Positions 34,591-44,394 of a stretch of DNA of 64,000 nucleotides are shown here, piece after piece. Position 1 is the first letter of the stretch; each line of letters starts with the position of its first letter. A program made the position numbers and the translations under genes. Under the pieces are notes generated by a model. The model did not search any database. It had not been told where the DNA came from and was given only the letters and a program-made list of their open reading frames with translations. This stretch comes from Sulfuritalea sp. GTDB lineage: Bacteria > Pseudomonadota > Gammaproteobacteria > Burkholderiales > Rhodocyclaceae. Where the stretch lies: NCBI GenBank assembly GCA_016710465.1, contig JADJVS010000015.1, forward strand, positions 62,001-126,000, given 5' to 3'.

Positions 34591-36552
34591 TTACTCGCCC
34601 AGGCCCATCTGGATGTAGCCCGTCGGGCAGACATCCGCGCAGATGTGGCAGCCGATGCACTTGTCGTAGTCGGTGGCGACGTAGCGGCCGGTCATGGACT
34701 CGGTCTTCTTGACCTTGTACACGGCGGTCTGCGGGCAATACACGACGCAGTTGTCGCACTCGAAGCACAGGCCGCAGCTCATGCAGCGCTTGGCTTCGCC
34801 CACCGCCTGCTGTTCGGAGAGGGCTTCAAGGCGCTCTTCGAAGTTGCCCAGCGCGCTGTCCTTGTTCAGGTGGGTGATGTGGCGCATGTTGCGGGCGGTG
34901 TATTGAAAGTGGCCGAGGAAGAGCTGGTCGTGCGGAATGACATAGCGCTCGGAGCGGTTGTCGAAGTTGTGCACGGCGTTCTTGTTGGCATCGGTGCCGG
35001 TCTGGGCATCCTTGATCTCGCCCAGCTTGACGCCCTTTTCGACGTACTTGCGCATCAGGTCGAAGCTGTGCACGTCGATCTTGGGGCGGCGACCCGGCTC
35101 ATGTCCGGCGAGGAACTGGTCGATGCCATCGGCGGCAATGGCACCGTGGCCGATGGCCGTGGTCAGCAGGTGCGGACGGATCACGTCACCACCGGCGAAG
35201 ACGCCCGGCTTGCCTTGCACTTGGTAGTTCTTGTCGGCCGTCACGGCACCCTTGCCATTGTTGAAGACTTCGAGGCCGGTGAGGTCGACCGTCTGGCCGA
35301 TGGCGGAAACGATCAGGTCGGCCGGCAGGTCCTTTTCGGTGCCTTCGATGGGCTTGATGTCGAGGCGGCCGCCAACCATCTTGGCCTCGCACTGCCTGAC
35401 ACGCAGGCCATTGGCGCGGCCGTCGGCGCCCTTCAGCACGGCGACCGGCATCCAGCCGCCCATGATGCTGATGCCCTCGGACTCGGCGTGCTCGATCTCC
35501 TGCTTGCTGGCCATCATATAGACGGTGGTGAGCGTGACCTCGGCGCCCTGGCGGCGCGAGATGTCGGCGGCATCCTGGGCGAGCTGGCCGGCGATCGCGT
35601 TTTCCCAGTCGGTGGGCTTGGAGTGCTCGATATGGCCGAGGCGGCGCGCGACGGTGGCGACGTCCATTGAAGTATCGCCGCCACCCACGACCACGACGCG
35701 CTTGCCGACGTGCTGCAGGCGGCCGTCGTTGAAGGCCTTGAGGAAGGCGGTGGCGGTGACGACGTTGGAGACGTTGTCCGCGCCTTCGGCCGGCAGGGCG
35801 CGGCCGCCCTGGGCGCCAAGGCCGAGGAAGACGGCGTCGAATTCCGCGTTGATCTGGTCCATCGTGACATCGACGCCGACCTTGGTCTTCAGCCGGACTT
35901 CAACGCCGAGGTTGAGGATGCGCTGGATTTCCGCATCAAGGATGTCACGCGGCGTGCGGTAGCCGGGGATGCCATAGCGCATCATGCCGCCGAGGTATTC
36001 ATGGTCGTCGAACACGGTGACCGAGTGGCCCTTCAGTGAGAGCTGGTAGGCGACCGAGAGGCCGGCCGGGCCACCGCCGAGGACGGCGACCTTCTTGCCT
36101 GTCTTGGTTTCGGGGGCCTTGAACTGCAGGTTGTTCTTGATCGCGTACTCGCCGAGGTAGTGCTCGACCGAGTTGATGCCGACGTGGTCCTCGACTTCGT
36201 TGCGGTTGCAGCCGGTTTCGCAAGGCGCCGGGCAGACGCGGCCCATCACGGCCGGGAAGGGGTTGGCCTCGGTGAGGCGGCGCCAGGCATATTCCTGCAT
36301 CGGCATGAGCGCCTTGCCGTCGGTGCCGACCGGGGGCTTCTCGATGCCACGCACGATGTTGAGGTAGCCGCGGATGTCCTCGCCAGACGGGCAGGAGCCC
36401 TGGCAGGGCGGCGTGGACTGGATATAGGTCGGGCACTTGTGGCTGAAGCTGGCCTGGAAGATTTCGTCCTGCCAGCGCTTGACCTTGACATCACCGTCCT
36501 TGTAACGGCGGAAGGTCAGCTTTTCGGTCTGGGTCTCGGTGGTGGCGGACAT
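34591..36552 (-). CDS. dsrL: DsrL, iron-sulfur flavoprotein NAD(P)H:DsrAB oxidoreductase
   Basis: A 653-residue protein related to glutamate synthase small subunits. The N-terminus has Fe-S cysteines (CQGSCPSGEDIRGYL, CPAPCETGC). An FAD motif (VLGGGPAGLSVAYQL near 158) and an NAD(P) motif (VVGGGDTSMDVATVARR near 297) follow. The C-terminus carries two 4Fe-4S sites (CMSCGLCFECDNC and CIGCHICADVCPTG). DsrL is a marker of the oxidative Dsr pathway and links DsrAB to pyridine nucleotide. It lies between dsrK and dsrJ as in Allochromatium. Confidence 0.95.
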   Translation of the reverse strand: MSATTETQTEKLTFRRYKDGDVKVKRWQDEIFQASFSHKCPTYIQSTPPCQGSCPSGEDIRGYLNIVRGIEKPPVGTDGKALMPMQEYAWRRLTEANPFPAVMGRVCPAPCETGCNRNEVEDHVGINSVEHYLGEYAIKNNLQFKAPETKTGKKVAVLGGGPAGLSVAYQLSLKGHSVTVFDDHEYLGGMMRYGIPGYRTPRDILDAEIQRILNLGVEVRLKTKVGVDVTMDQINAEFDAVFLGLGAQGGRALPAEGADNVSNVVTATAFLKAFNDGRLQHVGKRVVVVGGGDTSMDVATVARRLGHIEHSKPTDWENAIAGQLAQDAADISRRQGAEVTLTTVYMMASKQEIEHAESEGISIMGGWMPVAVLKGADGRANGLRVRQCEAKMVGGRLDIKPIEGTEKDLPADLIVSAIGQTVDLTGLEVFNNGKGAVTADKNYQVQGKPGVFAGGDVIRPHLLTTAIGHGAIAADGIDQFLAGHEPGRRPKIDVHSFDLMRKYVEKGVKLGEIKDAQTGTDANKNAVHNFDNRSERYVIPHDQLFLGHFQYTARNMRHITHLNKDSALGNFEERLEALSEQQAVGEAKRCMSCGLCFECDNCVVYCPQTAVYKVKKTESMTGRYVATDYDKCIGCHICADVCPTGYIQMGLGE

Positions 36553-36570
36553 GCGGGTCTCCAGTAAAAA

Positions 36571-38166
<1,596 letters not shown>

Positions 38167-38168
38167 GA

Positions 38169-38894
38169 TCAGTTTTTCGCCTCGAACTTGGCGGCCCAGG
38201 GCGCCAGATGGCGCGTTTCGCGCGGATTGTCGACTTGGTTGCGGGTCGGCGAGAAGAAGACGCCGGGGGCGTGCAGCAGCTTGCTGACGGGGAAGACAAT
38301 CATCAGCAGCGCGACCATGCCCAGATGCAGGTAGAGGCCTGGGTGGGCGGGCAGCGGGTTGATCTCGAATACCATCAGGCCGAGGAAGAAGCTCTTCACG
38401 GCGACGACGTCGGTGTGCATCAGGAACTTCATCGCCAGGCCGGTGATGGCGATGCCGAGCAGCAGGGCCAGCATCAGATGGTCGGACGGTGTCGAGATAT
38501 AGCGGATGCGCTCGACCAGCAAGCGCCGCGCCCAGAGGCCGGCCAGGCCGGCGGCCATGGCGAAACCGGCATACATGCCGAAGGGCTGGATGAAGGCGAT
38601 GATGAAATTCACCGGCTCGGTGAAATAGCGCAGATGGCGCAGCAGCACCAGCGCCAGCGCGCCATGGAACAGCCAGCCCAGGGCCCAGATCCAGAGGTTG
38701 GATTTGAACAGGCTTTCGAAGAACACGACCTCGCGGAACATGCGCAAGGCAACGCCCCCCGTGGTGGTGGGCGCGGGCGTGGTCGGGATCTTCAGCGGTG
38801 CCGGGGTGCGCGCATATTCATAAATCCGGTACGCGACACCTCCGACGAGGATCAGCGTGGCGCCGTAGAACAGAAGAGCAAATAGTAGAGACAT
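38169..38894 (-). CDS. dsrM: DsrM, cytochrome b-type membrane subunit
   Basis: A 241-residue membrane protein with about five or six helices (FALLFYGATLILVGGVAYRI, LYLHLGMVALLMIVFPVSKL). Histidines in hydrophobic stretches (LFHGALAL, LHLGMVAL) are candidates for heme b ligands, as in NarI-like subunits. It exchanges electrons between quinol/quinone and DsrK. Confidence 0.92.
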   Translation of the reverse strand: MSLLFALLFYGATLILVGGVAYRIYEYARTPAPLKIPTTPAPTTTGGVALRMFREVVFFESLFKSNLWIWALGWLFHGALALVLLRHLRYFTEPVNFIIAFIQPFGMYAGFAMAAGLAGLWARRLLVERIRYISTPSDHLMLALLLGIAITGLAMKFLMHTDVVAVKSFFLGLMVFEINPLPAHPGLYLHLGMVALLMIVFPVSKLLHAPGVFFSPTRNQVDNPRETRHLAPWAAKFEAKN

Positions 38895-38941
38895 GTCGGA
38901 TGGATTTCTCTGTCTTCAGTCTTCTGTCTTCGGTCGTCCGA

Positions 38942-39277
38942 TTACACGCAGCCGGTCGGCTTGGGCAGGCCGGCGATTTTGCAGGCTTGCTTGGCGGGGC
39001 CGTAGGGGAACAGGTCGTACAGGTACTGGCTGGTGCCTTTTTCCGGGCCGAGCTTCTTGCCGATGGCCTTGGTCAGCACGCGCACGGCCGGGGCGATCTG
39101 GAATTCGTTGTAGTAGTCGCGCAGGAAGTTGATGACTTCCCAGTGCTGGTCGGTCATTTCGACGGACTCGGTGGTGGCGAGGTAGGCGCCGACTTCTTCA
39201 TTCCAGTCGCCGAGGTTGACCAGATAGCCTTCTTCGTCGGTTTCGTAGCTCTTGCCGCTAACTTCGATGGTGCCCAT
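38942..39277 (-). CDS. dsrC: DsrC, sulfur-carrier protein with both active cysteines
   Basis: A 111-residue TusE/DsrC-family protein. Both redox cysteines of the flexible C-terminal arm are present: Cys99 in AKQACKIAG and the penultimate Cys110 in PKPTGCV. It carries the sulfur as persulfide or trisulfide between DsrEFH, DsrAB and DsrK. Contrast the paralogue at 44394, which has no cysteine. Spacing is 35 bp after dsrH. Confidence 0.96.
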   Translation of the reverse strand: MGTIEVSGKSYETDEEGYLVNLGDWNEEVGAYLATTESVEMTDQHWEVINFLRDYYNEFQIAPAVRVLTKAIGKKLGPEKGTSQYLYDLFPYGPAKQACKIAGLPKPTGCV

Positions 39278-39312
39278 GAGTGTCTCCTAGGGAATGAGGC
39301 GGGTGAAAAGGA

Positions 39313-39609
39313 TTAAAGCCAGGACTGGTTGGTCGGGTACTCGGCGACGAGGTCGACGAAGCCGCCGTAATCGACTGAAGTCACGCCCTCGAGCAGGCGA
39401 TCCGTCATGCCGCGGGCATCGAGGTCGGGGCCGAGGACATAGACCTTCATGCCGGCCATGGCGGCAGTGATTTTCCCGGCGGCGGCATTGCCGCGGGTCG
39501 CCGCGTAGACCGCATCCTCGGTCAGCAGCAAGGCGCCGCCCTGGGCTGCGCTCAGGCAGGAGTCCAGTGCATTGCGTTCGAGGGGGGATTTATTGACGAT
39601 ATGTAGCAT
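39313..39609 (-). CDS. dsrH: DsrH (TusB-like) sulfur relay subunit
   Basis: A 98-residue subunit of the DsrE2F2H2 hexamer. The single cysteine is at residue 18 (LDSCLSAAQGG), near the position of the conserved Cys in Allochromatium DsrH. The fold resembles TusB. It is needed for sulfur transfer from donors such as TusA to DsrC. Spacing to dsrF is 13 bp. Confidence 0.93.
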   Translation of the reverse strand: MLHIVNKSPLERNALDSCLSAAQGGALLLTEDAVYAATRGNAAAGKITAAMAGMKVYVLGPDLDARGMTDRLLEGVTSVDYGGFVDLVAEYPTNQSWL

Positions 39610-39622
39610 GTCGATCTCCGTG

Positions 39623-39994
39623 TCAGAAGCTGAGGACGACGTCCATGGTTTCCATCAGCTTGCCCATTTCCGCACGCGACATCACCGTGACATCGACCAG
39701 CAGGTCGTCCTCGGTGAGGCCACGGGCGGCCAGGGATTCCTGATCGACGTAGAGCTTCTCGATGTCATAGCCATCCAGCGCGCGATAGGTGGGCGAGAAG
39801 TTCTTGTTCTCGATGCCCTTGGTCTGCTGGCCCTTCTTCAACTGGAATACGCCGTCGTCCATGAAGACGAGGCTGACGTCCTGGTCGAAGGCAGCCGAGA
39901 TCAGCACCACTTCCAGCGACTCGAGCGCGTAGATCGTGCCGTAGGGCGCCTTGCGATTGACGAACATGAATTTCTTGATGGTGCCTTCAGACAT
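39623..39994 (-). CDS. dsrF: DsrF (TusC-like) sulfur relay subunit
   Basis: A 123-residue subunit of the DsrEFH complex. The N-terminus KKFMFVNRKAPYGTIYALESLEV is typical of TusC/DsrF. It contains no cysteine, as expected for a structural subunit. The ATG at 39994 lies immediately after the dsrE stop codon. Confidence 0.93.
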   Translation of the reverse strand: MSEGTIKKFMFVNRKAPYGTIYALESLEVVLISAAFDQDVSLVFMDDGVFQLKKGQQTKGIENKNFSPTYRALDGYDIEKLYVDQESLAARGLTEDDLLVDVTVMSRAEMGKLMETMDVVLSF

Positions 39995-39995
39995 G

Positions 39996-40355
39996 TCAGT
40001 CTCCAAACGTCACCAGACGGTCGGCCTCGATGCCGGCTTCGACCAGTTGTCCAAGGCCGGAGATGCGGAACCCCGGCGCCAGATTTTCATCCTTGATGCC
40101 ACGGCGCAGGGCGGCGGCGACGCAGACGACGAGGTCCAGCTTGTGTTCCTCGGCCAGCTTCGACCAGCGCTGGACGATGTTGCGATCGTCCTGCGGCGGT
40201 TCGGTCAGCGAGGACGAGTTGTTCACGCCGTCGTGGTAAAAGAACACGCGGCGGATTTCGTGGCCCTTGGCCAGCGCGGCCTTGCAGAACAGGAAGGCCG
40301 TGTCGGTTGCCTGGTGCTGGTAAGGGCCTTCGTTGATGAGGATCGCGAATTTCAT
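39996..40355 (-). CDS. dsrE: DsrE (TusD-like) sulfur-accepting subunit
   Basis: A 119-residue subunit with the catalytic persulfide Cys78 in LDLVVCVAAALRRG, the same position as in Allochromatium. It receives sulfur from TusA-like carriers and hands it to DsrC. The start is 21 bp after dsrB. Confidence 0.94.
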   Translation of the reverse strand: MKFAILINEGPYQHQATDTAFLFCKAALAKGHEIRRVFFYHDGVNNSSSLTEPPQDDRNIVQRWSKLAEEHKLDLVVCVAAALRRGIKDENLAPGFRISGLGQLVEAGIEADRLVTFGD

Positions 40356-40376
40356 CGGCGGCTTTCGGCTGACGGA

Positions 40377-41456
40377 TCAGAAGCGGACGTGGTTCGACGC
40401 GTTGAGGTTGGCACGGGAACCACGCCAATCGTCGATCAGGTACTTGGTGAAGGGCAGACCGGTCTTCTCGAAGAAGCGCGGCCAGCCGATGCGGTCGATC
40501 CAGTCGGCCATGCGCTCCCAGGGGCGGGCATCGGCCTTGTAGGTGCGCAGGATGCGGCCCACGACCTCGTTGACCTCGGGCCAGCGCGGTGCGTTGTTGG
40601 GCAGGCCGGAGGCGACCATCTTCATGAAAGTGGGTTTGCCGCGGGCGTTCGAGTTCTTGCCGCCGACCCAGATCGCCAGCTTGGAGTGCTCCGGATCGTT
40701 GATCTGCATGGGCGGGCAGGGCGGGTAGCAGGCGCCGCAGCAGATGCACTTCTTCTCATCGACTTCCAGCGAGGGCTTGCCATTGACCAGGGCCGGGCGG
40801 ATCGCGGCGACCGGGCAGCGGGCCACCACGGCGGGGCGCTCGCAGACGTTGGCGACGAGGTCATGGTTGATCTTGGGCGGCTTGGTGTGCTGCACGATGA
40901 CCGCGAGGTCGGCCTGGCCGCCGCAGTTGATTTCGCAGCAGGAGGTCGACAGATGCACGCGGTTGGGCATCTGCTCATTCTTGAACTCGTCGTAAAGCTG
41001 GTCCATCATCGACTTGACCACGCCCGAGGCATCGGTGCCGGGGATGTCGCAGTGCAGCCAGCCCTGGGTGTGGGCCACCATGGTCACCGAGTTGCCGGTG
41101 CCGCCGACCGGAAAGCCCTCGCCCTCCAGCTTGGCGATCAGCGGATCGACCTTGTTCTGGTCGGCGACGATGTACTCGATGTTGGAACGGATGGTGAAGC
41201 GCACGAAGCCTTCGCCAAACTGCTCGGCGATGTCGCACAGCTTGCGGATGGTGTGCGTGTCCATCTGCCGCTGGGTGCCGGCGCGCACCGACCAGACCTG
41301 GTCGCCGGAATGGGCGACATGGTGCAGCACGCCGGGGCGGGGACGATCGTGATACTTCCAGTTGCCGCGATTCTTCAGCAGCGTGGGGTGCATATATTTG
41401 TCGTTGTCGGGTACGCCGCACTCGACTGCCTTGCGCAGAGCTTGAGCTTCAGCCAT
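40377..41456 (-). CDS. dsrB: reverse-type dissimilatory sulfite reductase beta subunit
   Basis: A 359-residue beta subunit. Siroheme-4Fe-4S ligand motifs are present (STSCCEINCGG), together with a ferredoxin insertion (CICCGACYPPCPPMQ). With DsrA it forms the alpha2beta2 enzyme that oxidises DsrC-bound sulfur to sulfite in this type of cluster. The start is 90 bp from the dsrA stop. Presence of dsrL and dsrEFH supports the oxidative direction. Confidence 0.96.
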   Translation of the reverse strand: MAEAQALRKAVECGVPDNDKYMHPTLLKNRGNWKYHDRPRPGVLHHVAHSGDQVWSVRAGTQRQMDTHTIRKLCDIAEQFGEGFVRFTIRSNIEYIVADQNKVDPLIAKLEGEGFPVGGTGNSVTMVAHTQGWLHCDIPGTDASGVVKSMMDQLYDEFKNEQMPNRVHLSTSCCEINCGGQADLAVIVQHTKPPKINHDLVANVCERPAVVARCPVAAIRPALVNGKPSLEVDEKKCICCGACYPPCPPMQINDPEHSKLAIWVGGKNSNARGKPTFMKMVASGLPNNAPRWPEVNEVVGRILRTYKADARPWERMADWIDRIGWPRFFEKTGLPFTKYLIDDWRGSRANLNASNHVRF

Positions 41457-41546
41457 GGTTGTCTCCGGAAAAGTCGATATAACTGGTAGGGTTTTATGCG
41501 CGTTTCGACTCCCGCCGGCCTGGCCGGGGGGAGCCTGCGGCGATGC

Positions 41547-42845
41547 TCAGGCGGCAGCCTTCTTCCTGGCTTCGATCTTCGCCACTTCCTCGTCCCAGCC
41601 GTCGGTACGGACATAGGGGTTGGTGCGCGGCGTATTGATCATGTGCGGATCGACGTCGAGGCCGATGCCTTCGAGGAAGTTGACCAGGCCGATGCGCTCG
41701 ATCATCTCGCCGGTGCGCTCGTGCTCCAGCGCGTTCTCGGCGAAGAAGTCGATGATGGACTGGGCCATTTCGACCAGCTTTTCACGGTCTTCCTCGGTAT
41801 CCAGCTTCATGAAGGGCACCACCAGGGTGCCCATCAGGCCGCCGATCTTGAGGTGGCTCTTGCCGCCGACGAGGATCGAGGCGCCCTTGTCCTCGCCCGG
41901 GGCCAGGGCACCGGTCATGACGTTGATGCAGTGCATGCAGCGCACGCAGTCCTTGTTGTCGATTTCCAGGCACTGCTTGCCGTCCAGCGCCACGGCGGAG
42001 ATATGGCCGTCCTTGCGCACGCTGCCGGCATCCTTGATCTGCAGCGCCTTGGTCGGGCAGCGCGAGACGACGTCGTTGATCAGCTCGTTCATGCCATGCT
42101 TGGCGAACCACTTCTTGCCCAACTCGTCGTCGGTGCGGATGTTGTCGCGCCAGGTGCCGATCACGGCCATGTCGGAACGCTGGATGGCGTTCATGCAGTC
42201 GTTGCCGCAGCCGGAGAACTTGAACTTGAACTTGTAGGGCAGGGCGGGACGGTGGATGTCGTCGAGGAAGCTGTTGATCACCGCCTTGTGCGCCTTGGCT
42301 TCGTCGTAGCAGGACTGCTCGCAGCGCGCCGCGCCGACACAGGACATCGAGGTGCGCACGGCGGGGCCGGCGCCGCCGAGGTCAAAGCCCATTTCATTGA
42401 TCTCGTCCCAGGCCTTCTGCACGTTTTCGGTGGTGCAGCCCTGCATCATGATGTCGCCCGACTGGCCGTGCAGGGCGATCAGGCCGGAGCCGTATTTGTC
42501 CCAGATGTCGCAGAGCTGGCGCAAGGTGGCGGTGTCGTAGTGCATGCCGGGTGGCGGCATGACGCGCAGGGTGTGGAATTCGGTGGCATCCTTGAACACG
42601 GCCTGACCATCGGCATCCTTGATTTCGGTGAAGCGGGGGATGACGCCGCCGCCGTAGCCGCGGACACCGACGGTACCGCCTTTCCAGTAGCCCTTGCGGG
42701 TCTGGTAGGAGTGTTCGAGGTGGCCGAGGACGTCGACCACGTAATCCTTTTCCTTGGCCAGACGCTTCAGGCCGGTGACGAAACTGGGCCAGGGCCCGGT
42801 CTCCAGTTGATCCAGGTTCGGGGTGGGGTGCATGGGCTTGGCCAT
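41547..42845 (-). CDS. dsrA: reverse-type dissimilatory sulfite reductase alpha subunit
   Basis: A 432-residue alpha subunit, first gene of the dsr run. The siroheme and cluster ligands are in SCVGAARCEQSCYDEA and FKFSGCGNDCMNA, and a ferredoxin motif CVRCMHCINVM follows. The N-terminus LDQLETGPWPSFVTGLKRLA is typical. A GAGGAGAG ribosome binding site precedes the ATG. It is divergent from the Cas6-like/TusA gene group. Confidence 0.96.
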   Translation of the reverse strand: MAKPMHPTPNLDQLETGPWPSFVTGLKRLAKEKDYVVDVLGHLEHSYQTRKGYWKGGTVGVRGYGGGVIPRFTEIKDADGQAVFKDATEFHTLRVMPPPGMHYDTATLRQLCDIWDKYGSGLIALHGQSGDIMMQGCTTENVQKAWDEINEMGFDLGGAGPAVRTSMSCVGAARCEQSCYDEAKAHKAVINSFLDDIHRPALPYKFKFKFSGCGNDCMNAIQRSDMAVIGTWRDNIRTDDELGKKWFAKHGMNELINDVVSRCPTKALQIKDAGSVRKDGHISAVALDGKQCLEIDNKDCVRCMHCINVMTGALAPGEDKGASILVGGKSHLKIGGLMGTLVVPFMKLDTEEDREKLVEMAQSIIDFFAENALEHERTGEMIERIGLVNFLEGIGLDVDPHMINTPRTNPYVRTDGWDEEVAKIEARKKAAA

Positions 42846-43026
42846 GGTCAGTCTCTCCTCGTTGTCGGGGTGATACGCAGTTGTGCAATCATAGGGTTAG
42901 GTGCGGTGCACAAACCATACTCCCGGCAGGTAATCGGACCTACCCGAAAGGGTTATATGCTTCCACTCCCACGCGGGAATGGCCCCTCTTTCCGCCGGAT
43001 GCCATAGTCACGACCCGAGGAAATCC
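42846..43026. promoter_or_regulatory. divergent dsrA / sulfur-module intergenic region
   Basis: This 181-bp region must contain promoters for the dsr operon (leftward) and the 79-aa/Cas6-like group (rightward). An inverted repeat ACCC-GAAA-GGGT lies at 42942-42953. A TATGAT-like -10 for dsrA may lie at 42888-42893 on the minus strand, but I see no good -35. A shared regulator site is possible. Confidence 0.45.
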
Positions 43027-43266
43027 GTGGATAACGTCAAGACACTCATCAAATTCCGCGTGCCGATCGGCAACCAGGCGATCGAACTGCAGGAGTTCAT
43101 ATACGAAGGCGGCGGCATGCCCCTATTGCGCACGCGCATCCGCGAAGGCAGCCGCTTTACGATCTTCGACATCGATCCGCTGACCGCTGCCCAATGGGGT
43201 CAGGCGCTCAGCGACTGGGCGGCCGCCCAGCCGGGCACTGCGGTTGCACCCGGGAGCGGCGAATGA
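43027..43266 (+). CDS. 79-residue protein of unknown function in sulfur module
   Basis: Starts at GTG 43027, with GAGG seven bases upstream. The protein (for example LIKFRVPIGNQAIELQEFIYEG and SRFTIFDIDPLTAAQWGQAL) is compact, soluble and without cysteine. I do not recognise the family. The ATGA overlap with the Cas6-like gene shows translational coupling, so it is probably a partner of that protein. The sequence is not low-complexity and has normal GC3, supporting a real gene. Confidence 0.72.
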   Translation: MDNVKTLIKFRVPIGNQAIELQEFIYEGGGMPLLRTRIREGSRFTIFDIDPLTAAQWGQALSDWAAAQPGTAVAPGSGE

Positions 43267-43889
43267 ACGGCTGGCCGGAGGATGCGTCGGCGGAAATGGT
43301 CGATGTGGTCTTCGAACTCGAAGCCGGTACGGTCGCGCCGGATCATGCGGACGCGCTTGCCAGCGCCTTGCGCCTGGCCCTGCCCTGGCTGGACGACGAA
43401 CCGCACGCCGGCATCCTGCCGCTTTCGGGTCTCGGGCGAGGGGATGGTTTGAGCTATGTCGGCCGCCGCAGTCGCCTCGTCATACGCATGCCTATCCACC
43501 GTAGCGCTGGCGCCGACTCCCTGTGCGGCAGCGCGCTGGATATCGACGGCGAGCCGCTGGGCATCGGCCGATCCAGCCTGCGTCCGCTCTTGCCGGTGAC
43601 CGAGGTGGTGCATTCGCATTTCGTCAGTTTCGGCACGGCGGATGAAATCGAGTTCCTCGCCGCCTGCCGCGCCGAACTCGCACAGCGCCGCATCGGCGGC
43701 GAACCCGTCACCGGACGTGCGCGGCGCATGCACTCTGCTGCCGGCGAGGTGCACGGCTTCGCGCTGATGCTGCACGGCCTCAAGCGCGCCGAATCCGTGG
43801 CGATCCAGGAAACCGGACTCGGTCGCCATCATCTTCTGGGCTGCGGGCTTTTCGTGCCGCATAAATCCATCGCCGCCGTCGGCGAATAG
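43263..43889 (+). CDS. orphan Cas6/Cmx6-like protein
   Basis: A 208-residue protein that I match by memory to the Cas6/Cmx6 (subtype I-MYXAN) family. The N-terminal VDVVFELEAGTVAPDHADAL and the PWLDDEPHAGILPL stretch fit the first ferredoxin-like domain. The C-terminal glycine-rich loop GLGRHHLLGCGLFVPHKSI (185-203) is the strongest mark. Cas6 proteins bind and cut CRISPR RNA, but here there is no CRISPR array or other cas gene. It lies between a 79-aa unknown and a tandem TusA, beside dsrA. A role in RNA or tRNA sulfur biology is speculation; residues 78-86 may include a degraded copy of the dispersed repeat. Confidence 0.75.
   Translation: MNGWPEDASAEMVDVVFELEAGTVAPDHADALASALRLALPWLDDEPHAGILPLSGLGRGDGLSYVGRRSRLVIRMPIHRSAGADSLCGSALDIDGEPLGIGRSSLRPLLPVTEVVHSHFVSFGTADEIEFLAACRAELAQRRIGGEPVTGRARRMHSAAGEVHGFALMLHGLKRAESVAIQETGLGRHHLLGCGLFVPHKSIAAVGE
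43494..43520 (-). repeat. possible degenerate copy of the 27-bp element (inside Cas6-like gene)
   Basis: About 18 of 27 positions match the reverse complement of the consensus, mostly in the GGCGCCGACTC end. The match may be chance. Confidence 0.35.
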
Positions 43890-43911
43890 ACATTCAAGGG
43901 AGAACCACCAC

Positions 43912-44394
43912 ATGACCGACAACGCCACCGTGACGCTGGACACCAGCGGACTGCCGTGCCCCGCGCCGCTGCTCGGCGCCAAGAAGCTGGTAGACGACCT
44001 GCAGCCCGGACAGACCCTGAAGCTGATTTCCGACTGCCAGGGCACCGCCGACGACTTGTTCGCCTGGGCCAAGTTCACCGGCAACCAGGTGCTGGAAAGC
44101 CGCAAGCTGGCCGATGGCAAGACCGCCTACCTCATCCAGCGCGCGGGCGGCGCCCAGTCGACACCGATTCCGCATGTCACCCTCGACATGCGTGGCGTGT
44201 CCTGCCCCGGCCCCATACTCGAAGCCAGGAAGCTGCTTGACGGCATGAAGGCCGGCGAGGTGCTGCAACTGGTGAGCGACTGCCCCGGATCGGCCGACGA
44301 TGTCGTGTCCTGGGCGAAGGCTGGCGCGGCGGAACTGCTGTTCAGCCATGAAACGGGCAAGGGCATACACGAATTTTTCTTGAGGAGAAGCTAA
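43912..44394 (+). CDS. tandem TusA-domain sulfurtransferase
   Basis: A 160-residue protein with two TusA (SirA-like) domains. Each has the CPxP active motif: Cys16 in GLPCPAPLLGAKK and Cys98 in GVSCPGPILEARK. Each also has a second Cys in a matching place (SDCQGTADD, SDCPGSADD). TusA proteins carry persulfide to DsrE in sulfur oxidisers and to TusBCD for tRNA thiolation in E. coli. Here the fusion sits next to a DsrC paralogue. The stop overlaps that gene's start by one base. Confidence 0.9.
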   Translation: MTDNATVTLDTSGLPCPAPLLGAKKLVDDLQPGQTLKLISDCQGTADDLFAWAKFTGNQVLESRKLADGKTAYLIQRAGGAQSTPIPHVTLDMRGVSCPGPILEARKLLDGMKAGEVLQLVSDCPGSADDVVSWAKAGAAELLFSHETGKGIHEFFLRRS

